Positions 1 through 7,075 of a stretch of 9,268 nt of DNA are shown in pieces. Where the stretch lies: assembly GCA_018894775.1 (NCBI GenBank), contig JAHIPG010000101.1, forward strand, positions 1-9,268. The letters are read 5' to 3'. The translations under genes and the position numbers were made by a program. The stretch is from Nanobdellota archaeon. GTDB lineage: Archaea > Nanobdellota > Nanobdellia > SCGC-AAA011-G17 > VGLX01. The notes under the pieces are model-generated. The model saw only the letters and a program-made list of their open reading frames with translations, did not search any database and was not told the DNA's origin. Every line of letters begins with the position of its first letter. Within the stretch, counting starts at the first letter, position 1.

Positions 1-908
1 ATTATGACCATTTCATTATTGCATTTCGCAGCGTATTTTTTAGCTAGTTTTCTTTCTCTGTCAACAGCATAATTATTTCTTAAGTTCCTAAGCTGTTTGA
101 GCACATTCCACTTCTGTAATCTCTTTAGGTGGCTTATCCTGTCATTTAATTTTTTTAGCTTATTTCTTTTCTCAACATCTATAACATTTGAGAATTTGAT
201 TGGTTTAGGATCTATTAGAACATCTGATAGCGTTCTCCTAACACCTAAGTCAACTCCCCTTATACATTGTACTAGTTGAGTAGGAACTTCAAACTCGCAA
301 ACGATATAAGCATAATACTTTTCTCTTTTTTTAACGATTTCAAAATCACAGATTTCTCCCTTTTCCAGTAATCTCTTATGATACTCTGAAGGGTTTAACA
401 ATATTGTCAACTTATCACGTTTTTTTAATGTTGAAATATCCATAACATAACCTGATAATTTCAATTCTGCTTTTTTAATGCTGCCTGTTCTATAGTCGAA
501 TCTTACAGGTATTTTCTTCAACAAATATTTTTTAGACTGAAAAGGTTTAGAAGGCTCCCTTTTTAACAATTTATTATACCATTTACTTCCTTTCTTCGCA
601 CGTTTAAGCTTACGCTCCCAATTCTTATAAACTGTTCTATACTGCTTCCACATCCACAAAGCCTTATTACCAGCTTGCTGAACATAACCAGAAGAAAGCC
701 CTGTTACTTCCCTAACATAATGCTGATACTCCAACCTTTGCAATTCCTTCCTATACCAAATATCATTATCCCCTATCAACTCACCCCATAACCTTACAGC
801 ATAAGTCAACCTAGCTATAACCTTATTCAACTTAGAAATCTTTTCCTTATTCGTTCCAAAATGAATAGGGACTCTCATCGTCTTCTTATAAACCAACTTT
901 TCCACCAT
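1..908 (-). CDS. tnpB: TnpB / IS605 OrfB-family RNA-guided nuclease, N-terminal part (runs off left edge)
   Basis: Reading the minus strand from ATG at 908 gives 302 uninterrupted codons to the window edge. The protein starts MVEKLVYKKTMRVPIHF and has a helical WED/REC-like half (SSGYVQQAGNKALWMWKQY, residues 72-90), then a basic stretch and a beta-rich part ending KYYAYIVCEFEVP (about 197-209). Residues 217-226 read IRGVDLGVRR, the RuvC-I motif of TnpB, with D220 as the expected catalytic Asp. A Lys/Arg-rich helical segment follows (248-295), as usual before RuvC-II. The RuvC-II Glu, zinc finger and RuvC-III Asp would lie outside the window, so whether the nuclease is intact cannot be judged. 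TnpB proteins use an RNA made from the element's right end to cut DNA; that end is also outside. No TnpA transposase is seen beside it. Start choice is supported by a TATA box about 28 bases upstream, implying a leaderless mRNA. Confidence 0.9.
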   Translation of the reverse strand, partial: MVEKLVYKKTMRVPIHFGTNKEKISKLNKVIARLTYAVRLWGELIGDNDIWYRKELQRLEYQHYVREVTGLSSGYVQQAGNKALWMWKQYRTVYKNWERKLKRAKKGSKWYNKLLKREPSKPFQSKKYLLKKIPVRFDYRTGSIKKAELKLSGYVMDISTLKKRDKLTILLNPSEYHKRLLEKGEICDFEIVKKREKYYAYIVCEFEVPTQLVQCIRGVDLGVRRTLSDVLIDPKPIKFSNVIDVEKRNKLKKLNDRISHLKRLQKWNVLKQLRNLRNNYAVDRERKLAKKYAAKCNNEMVI

Positions 909-930
909 CAAAAATAAAAAAATCTTTTGC

Positions 931-940
931 CTTTATAAAA
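931..940 (-). promoter_or_regulatory. TATA box for the tnpB-like gene
   Basis: On the minus strand this reads TTTTATAAAG, centred about 28 bases before the ATG at 908. That is the archaeal TATA-to-start distance expected for a leaderless transcript. No Shine-Dalgarno site lies before the ATG, only an A/T-rich run. Confidence 0.55.
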
Positions 941-953
941 TCCTACCCCCACA

Positions 954-994
954 CTTGTCGCGTGTCGCATACTCAAAGGATTTCCGACGACAAG
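954..994. repeat. Inverted repeat upstream of tnpB, possible element-end hairpin
   Basis: CTTGTCG (954-960) is matched by CGACAAG (988-994), a perfect 7-base inverted repeat with a 27-base loop. The loop side also holds a direct repeat of TGTCGC (956-961 and 963-968). The block has more G+C than the flanking intergenic DNA. IS200/IS605-type elements carry subterminal imperfect hairpins at their ends, and this lies on the side where the left end should be, but no cleavage-site or guide pairing could be assigned. It could instead be an operator for tnpB or chance structure. Confidence 0.4.
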
Positions 995-1060
995 AAAGAA
1001 TTTCTGAACACTAATTCATCTCCAACCTAAATCAAGGCTTTTAGGAAGGAGAATCCTTAG

Positions 1061-1076
1061 CGAAAGAATTAAATAT
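1061..1076 (+). promoter_or_regulatory. BRE/TATA promoter of the acyl-CoA synthetase gene
   Basis: CGAAAGAATTAAATAT holds a purine-rich BRE-like part (1061-1067) and a TATA box (1069-1076). The predicted transcription start is near 1097-1100, giving a leader of about 10 bases before ATG 1108. Positions 1061-1075 match the promoter at 9225-9239 at 13 of 15 bases. Confidence 0.55.
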
Positions 1077-1107
1077 CTTAAAAAATTTATATTAGATTAA
1101 AAAGAGG

Positions 1108-2391
1108 ATGAAAGAATTACTAAATCCAAAAGTTATTGCTGTAATAGGAGCTTCAAATAATCCAAAGAAGGTTGGCTATTCCTTGATGGCTAACATTAAA
1201 AAATTCAAAGGTGATGCTATACCAATAAACCTTAGAGAAACCAAAATTCTTGGGAAAAAATGCTACAAATCTGTCTTAGATGTTCCAAAAAAAATAGATA
1301 CAGCATTAGTTGCTGTCCCCGCCGCGGTTGTTCCTCAAGTTATCCAGGAATGTGTCAATAAAAAAATAAAATACCTTATAATACTAAGCGCAGGATTTTC
1401 TGAAACAGGAAACAAGGAATCTGAGAAGAAACTTTTAGAAATAACAAAAGGAAAAGCAAGGATTCTCGGCCCGAACTGTTTTGGAATAGTTGTTCCATCA
1501 TTAAACATCGATACGACATTCGCATTAAACACGCCAAAAGACGGCAATATCGCTTTTATATCACAAAGCGGAGCATTATGGGCAGCGATATCAATCTACA
1601 GCCAGATACATAATTTTGGATTTTCCTATTTCATAAGTGTAGGAAACATGATGGACCTTGATTTTTCGGATTTTATAGAATACCTGGACAAAGACAAAAA
1701 AACAAAAGTGATAATTCTTTATATAGAAAGGCTGGTTGACGGAAGGCACTTCATGGACACTGTTAAAAAATGCAGTAAGCCCATAATAGCTATCAAAGCA
1801 GGAAAATCAGAAGCAGGAAAGAGAGCAACATTATCACATACAGGCTCCTTAGCAGGAAGCTACAAGACTTATGAAGCAGCATTCAAACAATCAGGGGTCG
1901 TTCTTGTCGAGACCCTTGATGAAGCATTTGGTAAGGCTAAAGCCTTACAGATGCCAAAAGGCAATAAAGTTGTGATTGTCACCAATGCTGGCGGACCAGG
2001 AACTTTGACAGCTGACTATTGCGAAAAGCATGGGTTTAATGTTGTTAAACTGCCTAAGAACCTGAAATTTGAAAAATTGCCAAAGGCATGGAGCCATAAC
2101 AACCCTATTGATATTATTGGGGATGCTGATGCAGACCGATTCAAGTATGTATTTGATAATCTAATCAAAAACAAGAACTTTTTTGATTGTGCTATTGTTG
2201 TTATGACCCAACAAAAGATGATTGATGTAAAAAATACAGCAAAAGAAATAATTGATTTTAAGAAAAGACTGAAAAAACCAGTGGTATCTTGCTGGATGAC
2301 AAATGCTGATAAGTCTATGCTTGAGAACGAAGGCATACCCTGCTTCTTTGAGCCAGAGGAAGCAGTAAAATCGTTCATACTTAAGGAATAA
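1108..2391 (+). CDS. ADP-forming acyl-CoA synthetase (acetate--CoA ligase, NDP-forming) alpha subunit
   Basis: This 427-residue protein has the three-domain layout of the alpha subunit of archaeal ADP-forming acetyl-CoA synthetase. The CoA-binding Rossmann domain is about residues 1-130 (VIAVIGASNNPKKVGY at 9-24, GPNCFGIVVP at 121-130). The succinyl-CoA ligase-like domain is about 145-285 (AFISQSGAL; SHTGSLAGS with H244 as the expected phosphorylated His). A third domain runs from about 286 to the end (VTNAGGPGTLTADYCEKHG, NPIDIIGDAD). The complex converts acyl-CoA, ADP and phosphate to acid, CoA and ATP, a main ATP source in peptide-fermenting archaea. It is cytoplasmic. The ATP-grasp beta subunit needed for nucleotide binding is not fused here and not encoded in the window. 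It is somewhat shorter than typical alpha subunits (about 450-470) but ends cleanly. The acyl substrate cannot be told from sequence. It appears to be a single-gene unit with its own promoter. Confidence 0.88.
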   Translation: MKELLNPKVIAVIGASNNPKKVGYSLMANIKKFKGDAIPINLRETKILGKKCYKSVLDVPKKIDTALVAVPAAVVPQVIQECVNKKIKYLIILSAGFSETGNKESEKKLLEITKGKARILGPNCFGIVVPSLNIDTTFALNTPKDGNIAFISQSGALWAAISIYSQIHNFGFSYFISVGNMMDLDFSDFIEYLDKDKKTKVIILYIERLVDGRHFMDTVKKCSKPIIAIKAGKSEAGKRATLSHTGSLAGSYKTYEAAFKQSGVVLVETLDEAFGKAKALQMPKGNKVVIVTNAGGPGTLTADYCEKHGFNVVKLPKNLKFEKLPKAWSHNNPIDIIGDADADRFKYVFDNLIKNKNFFDCAIVVMTQQKMIDVKNTAKEIIDFKKRLKKPVVSCWMTNADKSMLENEGIPCFFEPEEAVKSFILKE

Positions 2392-2400
2392 ATTCTAACA

Positions 2401-2452
2401 AAACCTTTAAATACCATCTCACCACCGGCTAATAATAACTAATATTAGGGGG
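2401..2452 (+). promoter_or_regulatory. Promoter and G-rich Shine-Dalgarno-like leader of the M18 peptidase gene
   Basis: TTTAAATA at 2406-2413, preceded by AAACC, is a good archaeal TATA box. It predicts transcription starting near 2435-2440 and a leader of about 20-25 bases. The leader contains AGGGGG (2447-2452), 8 bases before ATG 2461, which could act as a ribosome-binding site. Unlike several other units here, this one is therefore probably not leaderless. Confidence 0.55.
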
Positions 2453-2460
2453 TTTTAAAA

Positions 2461-3792
2461 ATGGCAATGAGAGGAAGCATAGATGCAGGACCAGATTGTG
2501 ACTGCAAAAAGAAAGAGGATGATAAGACAGTACCATCTCTAAAGGACTTAGGACCAGAAGAGATGAAAGAACTAGAACAGCTAGTCAAAGACTACAAACA
2601 CTTTCTAGACCGCGCACAAACACCTAGACAGACAGTTGACTATGTAGAAAATGTAGCAAGGAAAGAAGGATTCCAAGACGAACAAATCTTCACAAATGAC
2701 AACAGGTCAAACATAATCCTAGTCAAATACGGAACAGAAAACATAGAAGACGGACTAAGAATATTGGGGGCTCATGTTGACTCACCATGCCTACATATAA
2801 AGGTAAATCCAATAAAAGAAGGACCGCTAGGAGTAAGGCTAGATACACAATACTATGGTGGAATCGTAAAACACCAATGGTTTGACCAACAAGTAAAAAT
2901 CATAGGTCATGTTGTAAAGAATGGAAAAGAAAAACCAATCAGCCTAAATGGTGTGATAATTGATATAGCACCACACATAAACAAGAACGCAGGAACAAAA
3001 GTAGATGACGCATTCAAAGGGGAAGATTTAGACATTCTGACAGGTTATCCAACAAAAGAAGCACTGCTAAAAAGGCTAAGAATCAAAGAAGAAGACTTCA
3101 GAAGAGCAGAACTATACGCAGTACCTGTAGAAAAAACAAAAGTGCTAAAAGATTTAATCATAGGATATGGACATGATGATAAGGTATGCATGTACACACA
3201 GCTAAGAGCTTTACTAAACTCAGACCCAAAACACACAACAATAGTATATGGTGTTGACAGAGAAGAGATAGGAAGCACTGGGCTGACAGGAGCAATAGGA
3301 GCATTCTTTGAACAGACACTAGACCAGATAGTACAGAACGAAACAAGAATGGGACCACTAGATATAACACAACCTTACGAAAGGTTAATACTAAAAAATT
3401 CTATGATGCTTTCAGCAGACGTAGATATAGCAGCAACATTCAGGAACAAGGCAATGGTTGATGAAACAAACACAAAAGCAGGACATGGACTATGCATATC
3501 AAGTTACTGTGGATCCGGCGGAAAATACATGGGAAACCAGGTAACAGCAAAATTTATGGACCAACTGATAACCATTTTTGAAGAAAACAAAGCAGTATAC
3601 CAAGTCTCAGGAATGCCTAGCAAAGTAGACAGTGGTGGAGGAGGAACTATTGCTAAGTATTTCGCAGAAAGAGGTATCCCCACAGCAGATGCAGGAGTCC
3701 CAGTTGCAGGAATGCACAGCAAGACTGAAACAATCCACAGAGGAGACCTGTATCAAACGATGAAGTGTTTTGAAGCTTTTATCAAAAGCTAA
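2461..3792 (+). CDS. M18 family zinc aminopeptidase (aminopeptidase-1 clade)
   Basis: This 443-residue protein has all five expected di-zinc ligand positions of M18 peptidases: H105 in GAHVDSP, the DDK motif (D239/D240), the catalytic/zinc Glu pair E268-E269 in DREEIGS, D320 in SADVD, and H419 in MHSKTE. YYGGI (131-135) and the glycine run in KVDSGGGGTIAKYF (388-401) are also family signatures. These enzymes remove N-terminal residues from peptides, usually as large dodecameric cytoplasmic shells. The segment after D320 (DVDIAATFRNK) lacks the HAxHPN of eukaryotic aspartyl aminopeptidases but resembles the DVNAAFDP type of the bacterial aminopeptidase-1 clade, so Asp/Glu specificity should not be assumed. 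The first 25 or so residues (with CDCKKKEDD) form a polar extension before the conserved fold. ATG 2461 is chosen for its spacing to AGGGGG; M3 is a possible alternative. A T-rich terminator follows directly. Confidence 0.92.
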   Translation: MAMRGSIDAGPDCDCKKKEDDKTVPSLKDLGPEEMKELEQLVKDYKHFLDRAQTPRQTVDYVENVARKEGFQDEQIFTNDNRSNIILVKYGTENIEDGLRILGAHVDSPCLHIKVNPIKEGPLGVRLDTQYYGGIVKHQWFDQQVKIIGHVVKNGKEKPISLNGVIIDIAPHINKNAGTKVDDAFKGEDLDILTGYPTKEALLKRLRIKEEDFRRAELYAVPVEKTKVLKDLIIGYGHDDKVCMYTQLRALLNSDPKHTTIVYGVDREEIGSTGLTGAIGAFFEQTLDQIVQNETRMGPLDITQPYERLILKNSMMLSADVDIAATFRNKAMVDETNTKAGHGLCISSYCGSGGKYMGNQVTAKFMDQLITIFEENKAVYQVSGMPSKVDSGGGGTIAKYFAERGIPTADAGVPVAGMHSKTETIHRGDLYQTMKCFEAFIKS

Positions 3793-3795
3793 CAC

Positions 3796-3810
3796 TTTTT
3801 CTCTTTTTTT
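3796..3810 (+). terminator. Pyrimidine-rich transcription terminator after the M18 gene
   Basis: TTTTTCTCTTTTTTT begins 3 bases after the stop codon. Archaeal RNA polymerase commonly terminates on oligo-T in the coding strand without a hairpin. A separate TATA box follows for the next gene, which supports a unit boundary here. Confidence 0.55.
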
Positions 3811-3826
3811 AATTTCAATTCATAAC

Positions 3827-3837
3827 TTTTATATAAT
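3827..3837 (+). promoter_or_regulatory. TATA box of the M29-M16-DUF1385 operon
   Basis: TTTTATATAAT is centred about 26 bases before ATG 3858, and no Shine-Dalgarno site lies between them. The geometry predicts a leaderless mRNA starting at or next to the ATG. Confidence 0.6.
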
Positions 3838-3857
3838 AATTCATTTCTAAACTATAC

Positions 3858-4943
3858 ATGGTAGACATAAGAATAAAACGACTAGCAAAAATTCTCGTAG
3901 AGCATTCAGCAAGAGTAAAAAAAGGTGAAACTGTAGCAATAAACGCCAGCACAGAAGCTATACCTCTAGCACTAGAGTGCTATAAACTAGTGATGAAGAA
4001 AGATGCATTCCCAAAAGTGAATTTCAACGCACCGGGATTCAACTACAATTATTACAAATACGCAAGCTTTGAACAACTCAATCATTATCCAAAGATAGCA
4101 GAATTTGAAGCGAAAAACATCGATGCAGAGATAAACATCGGTGGATCAGTAAACACAAAAGAGATGACAAACATAGATCCTCAAAAAGTAGCTATAAGAA
4201 GAAAAATAGTAAGACCTATCTCAGAAATAGTCATGAAAAGAAACAGATGGGTCATATGCCAGTATCCTACTAACTCATTAGCGCAAGATGCAGAACTGTC
4301 ATTAGAAGAAATGGAAGATTTCTGTTATAAAGCAACAAACCAAGACTGGGAAAAGAAAGGAAAAGAGCAAGAAAAAATTAGAAAAATTATAGACAAAGGA
4401 AAAACAGTAAGAATAGAAGATGACGACACAAACATAACATTCAGCATAGACGGTATGAAAGCAATAAATTCATGCGGGCGCCACAATATGCCTGATGGAG
4501 AAATATTCACAGCACCACTAAAATTCTCAACAGAAGGATACATCCATTTTTCCTTCCCTGCAATCTATGGAGGCAGAGAAGTCAGCGGTATAACATTAAC
4601 ATTTGAAAGAGGCAAAGTAGTAAAAGCAAGAGCTGTCAAGAACGAAAAATATCTAAAATCAATGCTGAATATAGATAATGGTTCAAAATATGTTGGAGAA
4701 TTTGGAATAGGAACAAATTACGGAATCAAAAGATTCATCAAAAGAATACTATTCGATGAGAAAATAGGGGGAACAATACATCTGGCATTAGGAAGCGCAT
4801 ACGAAGAGTGCCTAGGAACTGCAAAACCTCAACAACATAACAAATCAGCATTACACTGGGACATGATCAAAGACTTAAGAAAAGGTGGAGCAATTTACAT
4901 CGACAACAAAATGGTACAGATGAACGGAAAATTCATGATATGA
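3858..4943 (+). CDS. M29 family (thermophilic AmpS/AmpT-type) metallo-aminopeptidase
   Basis: This 361-residue protein matches the M29 aminopeptidase fold. An N-terminal domain (about 1-200) opens with KRLAKILVEHSARVKKGETV, typical of the family. A C-terminal metal domain carries E215 in NMPDGEIFTAP, E281 in GEFGIGTN, E301 and H308 in DEKIGGTIHLALGSAY (300-315), and H333/D335 in ALHWDMIKDLR. These correspond to the two-metal ligands and the catalytic Glu/Tyr of AmpS-type enzymes. Its role is broad-specificity release of N-terminal amino acids from peptides, in the cytoplasm, since no signal peptide is seen. It is slightly shorter than the usual 400-410 residues of bacterial members, but no motif is missing. 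It is the first gene of an operon, and its stop overlaps the next start as ATGA, suggesting translational coupling to the M16 protease. All its motifs look active. Confidence 0.92.
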   Translation: MVDIRIKRLAKILVEHSARVKKGETVAINASTEAIPLALECYKLVMKKDAFPKVNFNAPGFNYNYYKYASFEQLNHYPKIAEFEAKNIDAEINIGGSVNTKEMTNIDPQKVAIRRKIVRPISEIVMKRNRWVICQYPTNSLAQDAELSLEEMEDFCYKATNQDWEKKGKEQEKIRKIIDKGKTVRIEDDDTNITFSIDGMKAINSCGRHNMPDGEIFTAPLKFSTEGYIHFSFPAIYGGREVSGITLTFERGKVVKARAVKNEKYLKSMLNIDNGSKYVGEFGIGTNYGIKRFIKRILFDEKIGGTIHLALGSAYEECLGTAKPQQHNKSALHWDMIKDLRKGGAIYIDNKMVQMNGKFMI

Positions 4944-6145
4944 AAAGATTTATCCTAAGAAACGGATTAACTGTACTGTTAAAACAAAAACCAACAAATT
5001 CTGTAGCGGTAGAGATAACAGTAAAGGTCGGATCAAATAACGAGCCCTTAAAACTCAAAGGAATATCACACTTCATAGAACACATGCTCTTTGAGGGAAC
5101 AGAAACAAGAAATGCAAGAGAACTAGCCAACGAGATAGAAAGACTTGGCGGGGAAATAAATGCTTTTACCTCAAATGAAAGGACAGGCTATTATGTTGTT
5201 GTATTGTACAAACACTTCGACAAAGCACTAGAAATTCTTGCAGATATGTTCCACAACCCATTATTTGACGAGAAGATGATAGAAAAGGAAAGGAAAGTCA
5301 TACTGGATGAAGTGAATATGACCTATGATGATCCAAAAATCCACCAATGGTATCTATTCCAGGAACTGATGTACAAGAAACATCCTTGCAGATATCCAGC
5401 ATACGGGACAAGAAAGTCTGTCTTAAACCTAAAAAAGGATGATTTGGTAAAATTCTACAAAGAAAATTACATCCCAAATAATATAATAATCAGCATCGCA
5501 GGAAACATAGATGAAAAGGTAGCCCTAAAGAAAGTCCAGGAAGCATTCTCAAAACCAAAAAAAACACTGCCAATAAGAGAAACAATCACTGAACCAAAAC
5601 AAACAAAAGATTTGAAGAAAATAGAAAAAAGAAAAATATCACAATCATACATGGTCTATGGTTACAGGACAGTACCAAGAGGCCATCCAGACAGTTTTAT
5701 ACTAGATGTCATAAAATCAATCCTAGGAAGAGGACAATCCTCAAAAATGTTTAATGAAATAAGAACCAAAAGAGGGCTGGCTTATAGCGTAGGATTCCAT
5801 TACGAAGCAGGACTAGACTATGGATGGGTAGCAGTCTATGCTGGAACGAATAAGAAAAATATAAAAAAAATCAAAGAGATAATCCTAAAAGAAATTGAAG
5901 AATTAAAAAATGTATCAACTGAAGAACTAAACGATGCTATAAACTTCATCGAAGGAGATTACCTTTTATCAAATGAAGATAACCAAAGCATAGCTGATAC
6001 GATGGTCGGCTGGGAAATGATCAACAAACCAGAACTATTAGAAGGATATGTTAATAAAATAAAAAAAGTCAAAAAAGAAGACATAAAAAAAGTTGTGAAT
6101 AGATACTTTAAAAAATCAGCACATGTCATAATACAACAGGTATAA
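4940..6145 (+). CDS. M16B family zinc protease (pitrilysin/insulinase/MPP-beta-like)
   Basis: This 401-residue protein carries the inverted zinc motif HFIEH (H44, E47 catalytic, H48) and the third ligand E124 in VILDEVNM, 76 positions after H48 as in mitochondrial processing peptidase beta. GGEINAFTSNERTGYY (70-85) is another family signature. The second half (about 185-401) is the inactive homologous domain, with RTKRGLAYSVG (275-285) as its conserved arginine/tyrosine strand. One two-domain unit of this size usually forms a dimer clamshell that degrades short or unfolded peptides. No signal peptide or membrane segment is seen, so it is likely cytoplasmic. The start ATG overlaps the M29 stop by 4 bases, and the next gene follows after 3 bases. 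M16B genes are common in bacteria and patchy in archaea, so transfer from bacteria is possible but not shown. A function in processing a membrane partner is an alternative to peptide degradation. Confidence 0.92.
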   Translation: MKRFILRNGLTVLLKQKPTNSVAVEITVKVGSNNEPLKLKGISHFIEHMLFEGTETRNARELANEIERLGGEINAFTSNERTGYYVVVLYKHFDKALEILADMFHNPLFDEKMIEKERKVILDEVNMTYDDPKIHQWYLFQELMYKKHPCRYPAYGTRKSVLNLKKDDLVKFYKENYIPNNIIISIAGNIDEKVALKKVQEAFSKPKKTLPIRETITEPKQTKDLKKIEKRKISQSYMVYGYRTVPRGHPDSFILDVIKSILGRGQSSKMFNEIRTKRGLAYSVGFHYEAGLDYGWVAVYAGTNKKNIKKIKEIILKEIEELKNVSTEELNDAINFIEGDYLLSNEDNQSIADTMVGWEMINKPELLEGYVNKIKKVKKEDIKKVVNRYFKKSAHVIIQQV

Positions 6146-6148
6146 AAA

Positions 6149-6994
6149 ATGCACAAAGTAGGCGGACAAGCGGTTATTGAAGGAGTGATGATGAGATCCC
6201 AAACAAAGATGGCAATAGCCGTAAGGAATCCTGAAGGCAAGATTGTAATAAAAACAAAAAAGCTTAATCTTCTAAGTGATAGGATGAAGAAATGGCTCTT
6301 TGTAAGAGGGATAATCAACCTTGTAGAAATGTTATCTCATGGAATGAAAGCACTGAATTTTTCCAGTGAGGTAGCATTAGGCGAAGATAATAAAGAAGGA
6401 AAAAGTAGCATCTTACTTTTTGTGATTATGGCAATATTGGGCATAGGTGCAGGACTAGCACTCTTCAAGTTACTTCCTTTATGGATTGCAGCACTTATAG
6501 GTCCAAAATCAAACATACTATTCAATATGATAGATGGAGGAGTTAAGCTGTTCATTTTTATTGCTTATATCTATGTTATATCTATGATGAAAGATGTGAA
6601 AGAAGTGTTCAGGTATCACGGGGCAGAACACAAATCAATAGCTTGCTTGGAGGCTGAAGAAAAGTTAACAGTTGAAAATTGCAGGAAATACTCAACAAAG
6701 CATCCGAGATGCGGGACAAGCTTCATCATGATTGTAATCGTAATAAGCATAATTGTTTACGTGTTTATTCCTCTAAGTGTCCCTTTCTGGTACAAGTTAT
6801 TATATAGAATACTGTTGCTACCAGTAATTGCAGGAGTATCTTATGAAATTCTGAAAATAGGTGCAAAGTACCATAAAAATTTCTTCTTCAGCCTGTTCGA
6901 AAAACCAGGAATCTGGATACAACACCTAACAACAAAAGAGCCAACTGACAAACAAATAGAAGTTGCACTGGCTGCCTTGAAGAAAGTTCTTTAA
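6149..6994 (+). CDS. DUF1385 (YqhQ-like) multi-pass membrane protein
   Basis: This 281-residue protein opens with VGGQAVIEGVMMR (4-16), the hallmark of DUF1385. It also has RYHGAEHKSIACLE (155-168), HPRCGTSF (185-192), LLPVIAGVSYEILK (223-236) and a C-terminal LTTKEPTDKQIEVALAAL, all conserved in the family. Likely membrane segments are about 86-108, 126-147, 191-213 and 216-233. The HGAEHK and HPRCGT histidines and cysteine could bind a metal or form an active site, but the biochemical role is not established. The start lies directly before the conserved motif and has AGGT at 6138-6141, 7 bases upstream, inside the end of the M16 gene. The tight placement after an M16 protease suggests a shared job at the membrane; this is inference. 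The family is best known from Firmicutes and other bacteria, so its presence in an archaeal-style context is notable. Confidence 0.9.
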   Translation: MHKVGGQAVIEGVMMRSQTKMAIAVRNPEGKIVIKTKKLNLLSDRMKKWLFVRGIINLVEMLSHGMKALNFSSEVALGEDNKEGKSSILLFVIMAILGIGAGLALFKLLPLWIAALIGPKSNILFNMIDGGVKLFIFIAYIYVISMMKDVKEVFRYHGAEHKSIACLEAEEKLTVENCRKYSTKHPRCGTSFIMIVIVISIIVYVFIPLSVPFWYKLLYRILLLPVIAGVSYEILKIGAKYHKNFFFSLFEKPGIWIQHLTTKEPTDKQIEVALAALKKVL

Positions 6995-7044
6995 ATCCCA
7001 TTCTAACAAAATTGTTGAGAAATATATTTTGAAGCATAACAACC

Positions 7045-7053
7045 TTTTTAAAA
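7045..7053 (+). promoter_or_regulatory. TATA box of the TPR-like/AAA/AAA cassette
   Basis: TTTTTAAAA, preceded by AACAACC, is centred about 27 bases before ATG 7076. This predicts a leaderless first gene. AAGGA at 7068-7072 is only 3 bases from the ATG, too close for a normal Shine-Dalgarno site. Confidence 0.5.
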
Positions 7054-7075
7054 AAATTAAGTAATTTAAGGACTT

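Noticed and set aside
97..279. Plus-strand open frame of 60 codons
   Set aside because: It lies antisense inside the tnpB coding region, has no promoter or ribosome site, and its composition is that of a complementary-strand shadow.
1046..1058. AAGGA-gaa-TCCTT hairpin read as a terminator
   Set aside because: No T-run follows on either strand and the stem is only 5 pairs; it sits just before the synthetase promoter and may be chance.
2016..2417. Minus-strand open frame of 133 codons opposite the synthetase gene
   Set aside because: Fully explained by the complement of a well-conserved coding sequence; no motif and no promoter seen.
7005..7016. AACAA-aa-TTGTT inverted repeat after DUF1385 as a terminator
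   Set aside because: Loop of two bases is too tight and the stem is weak; no clear oligo-T follows.
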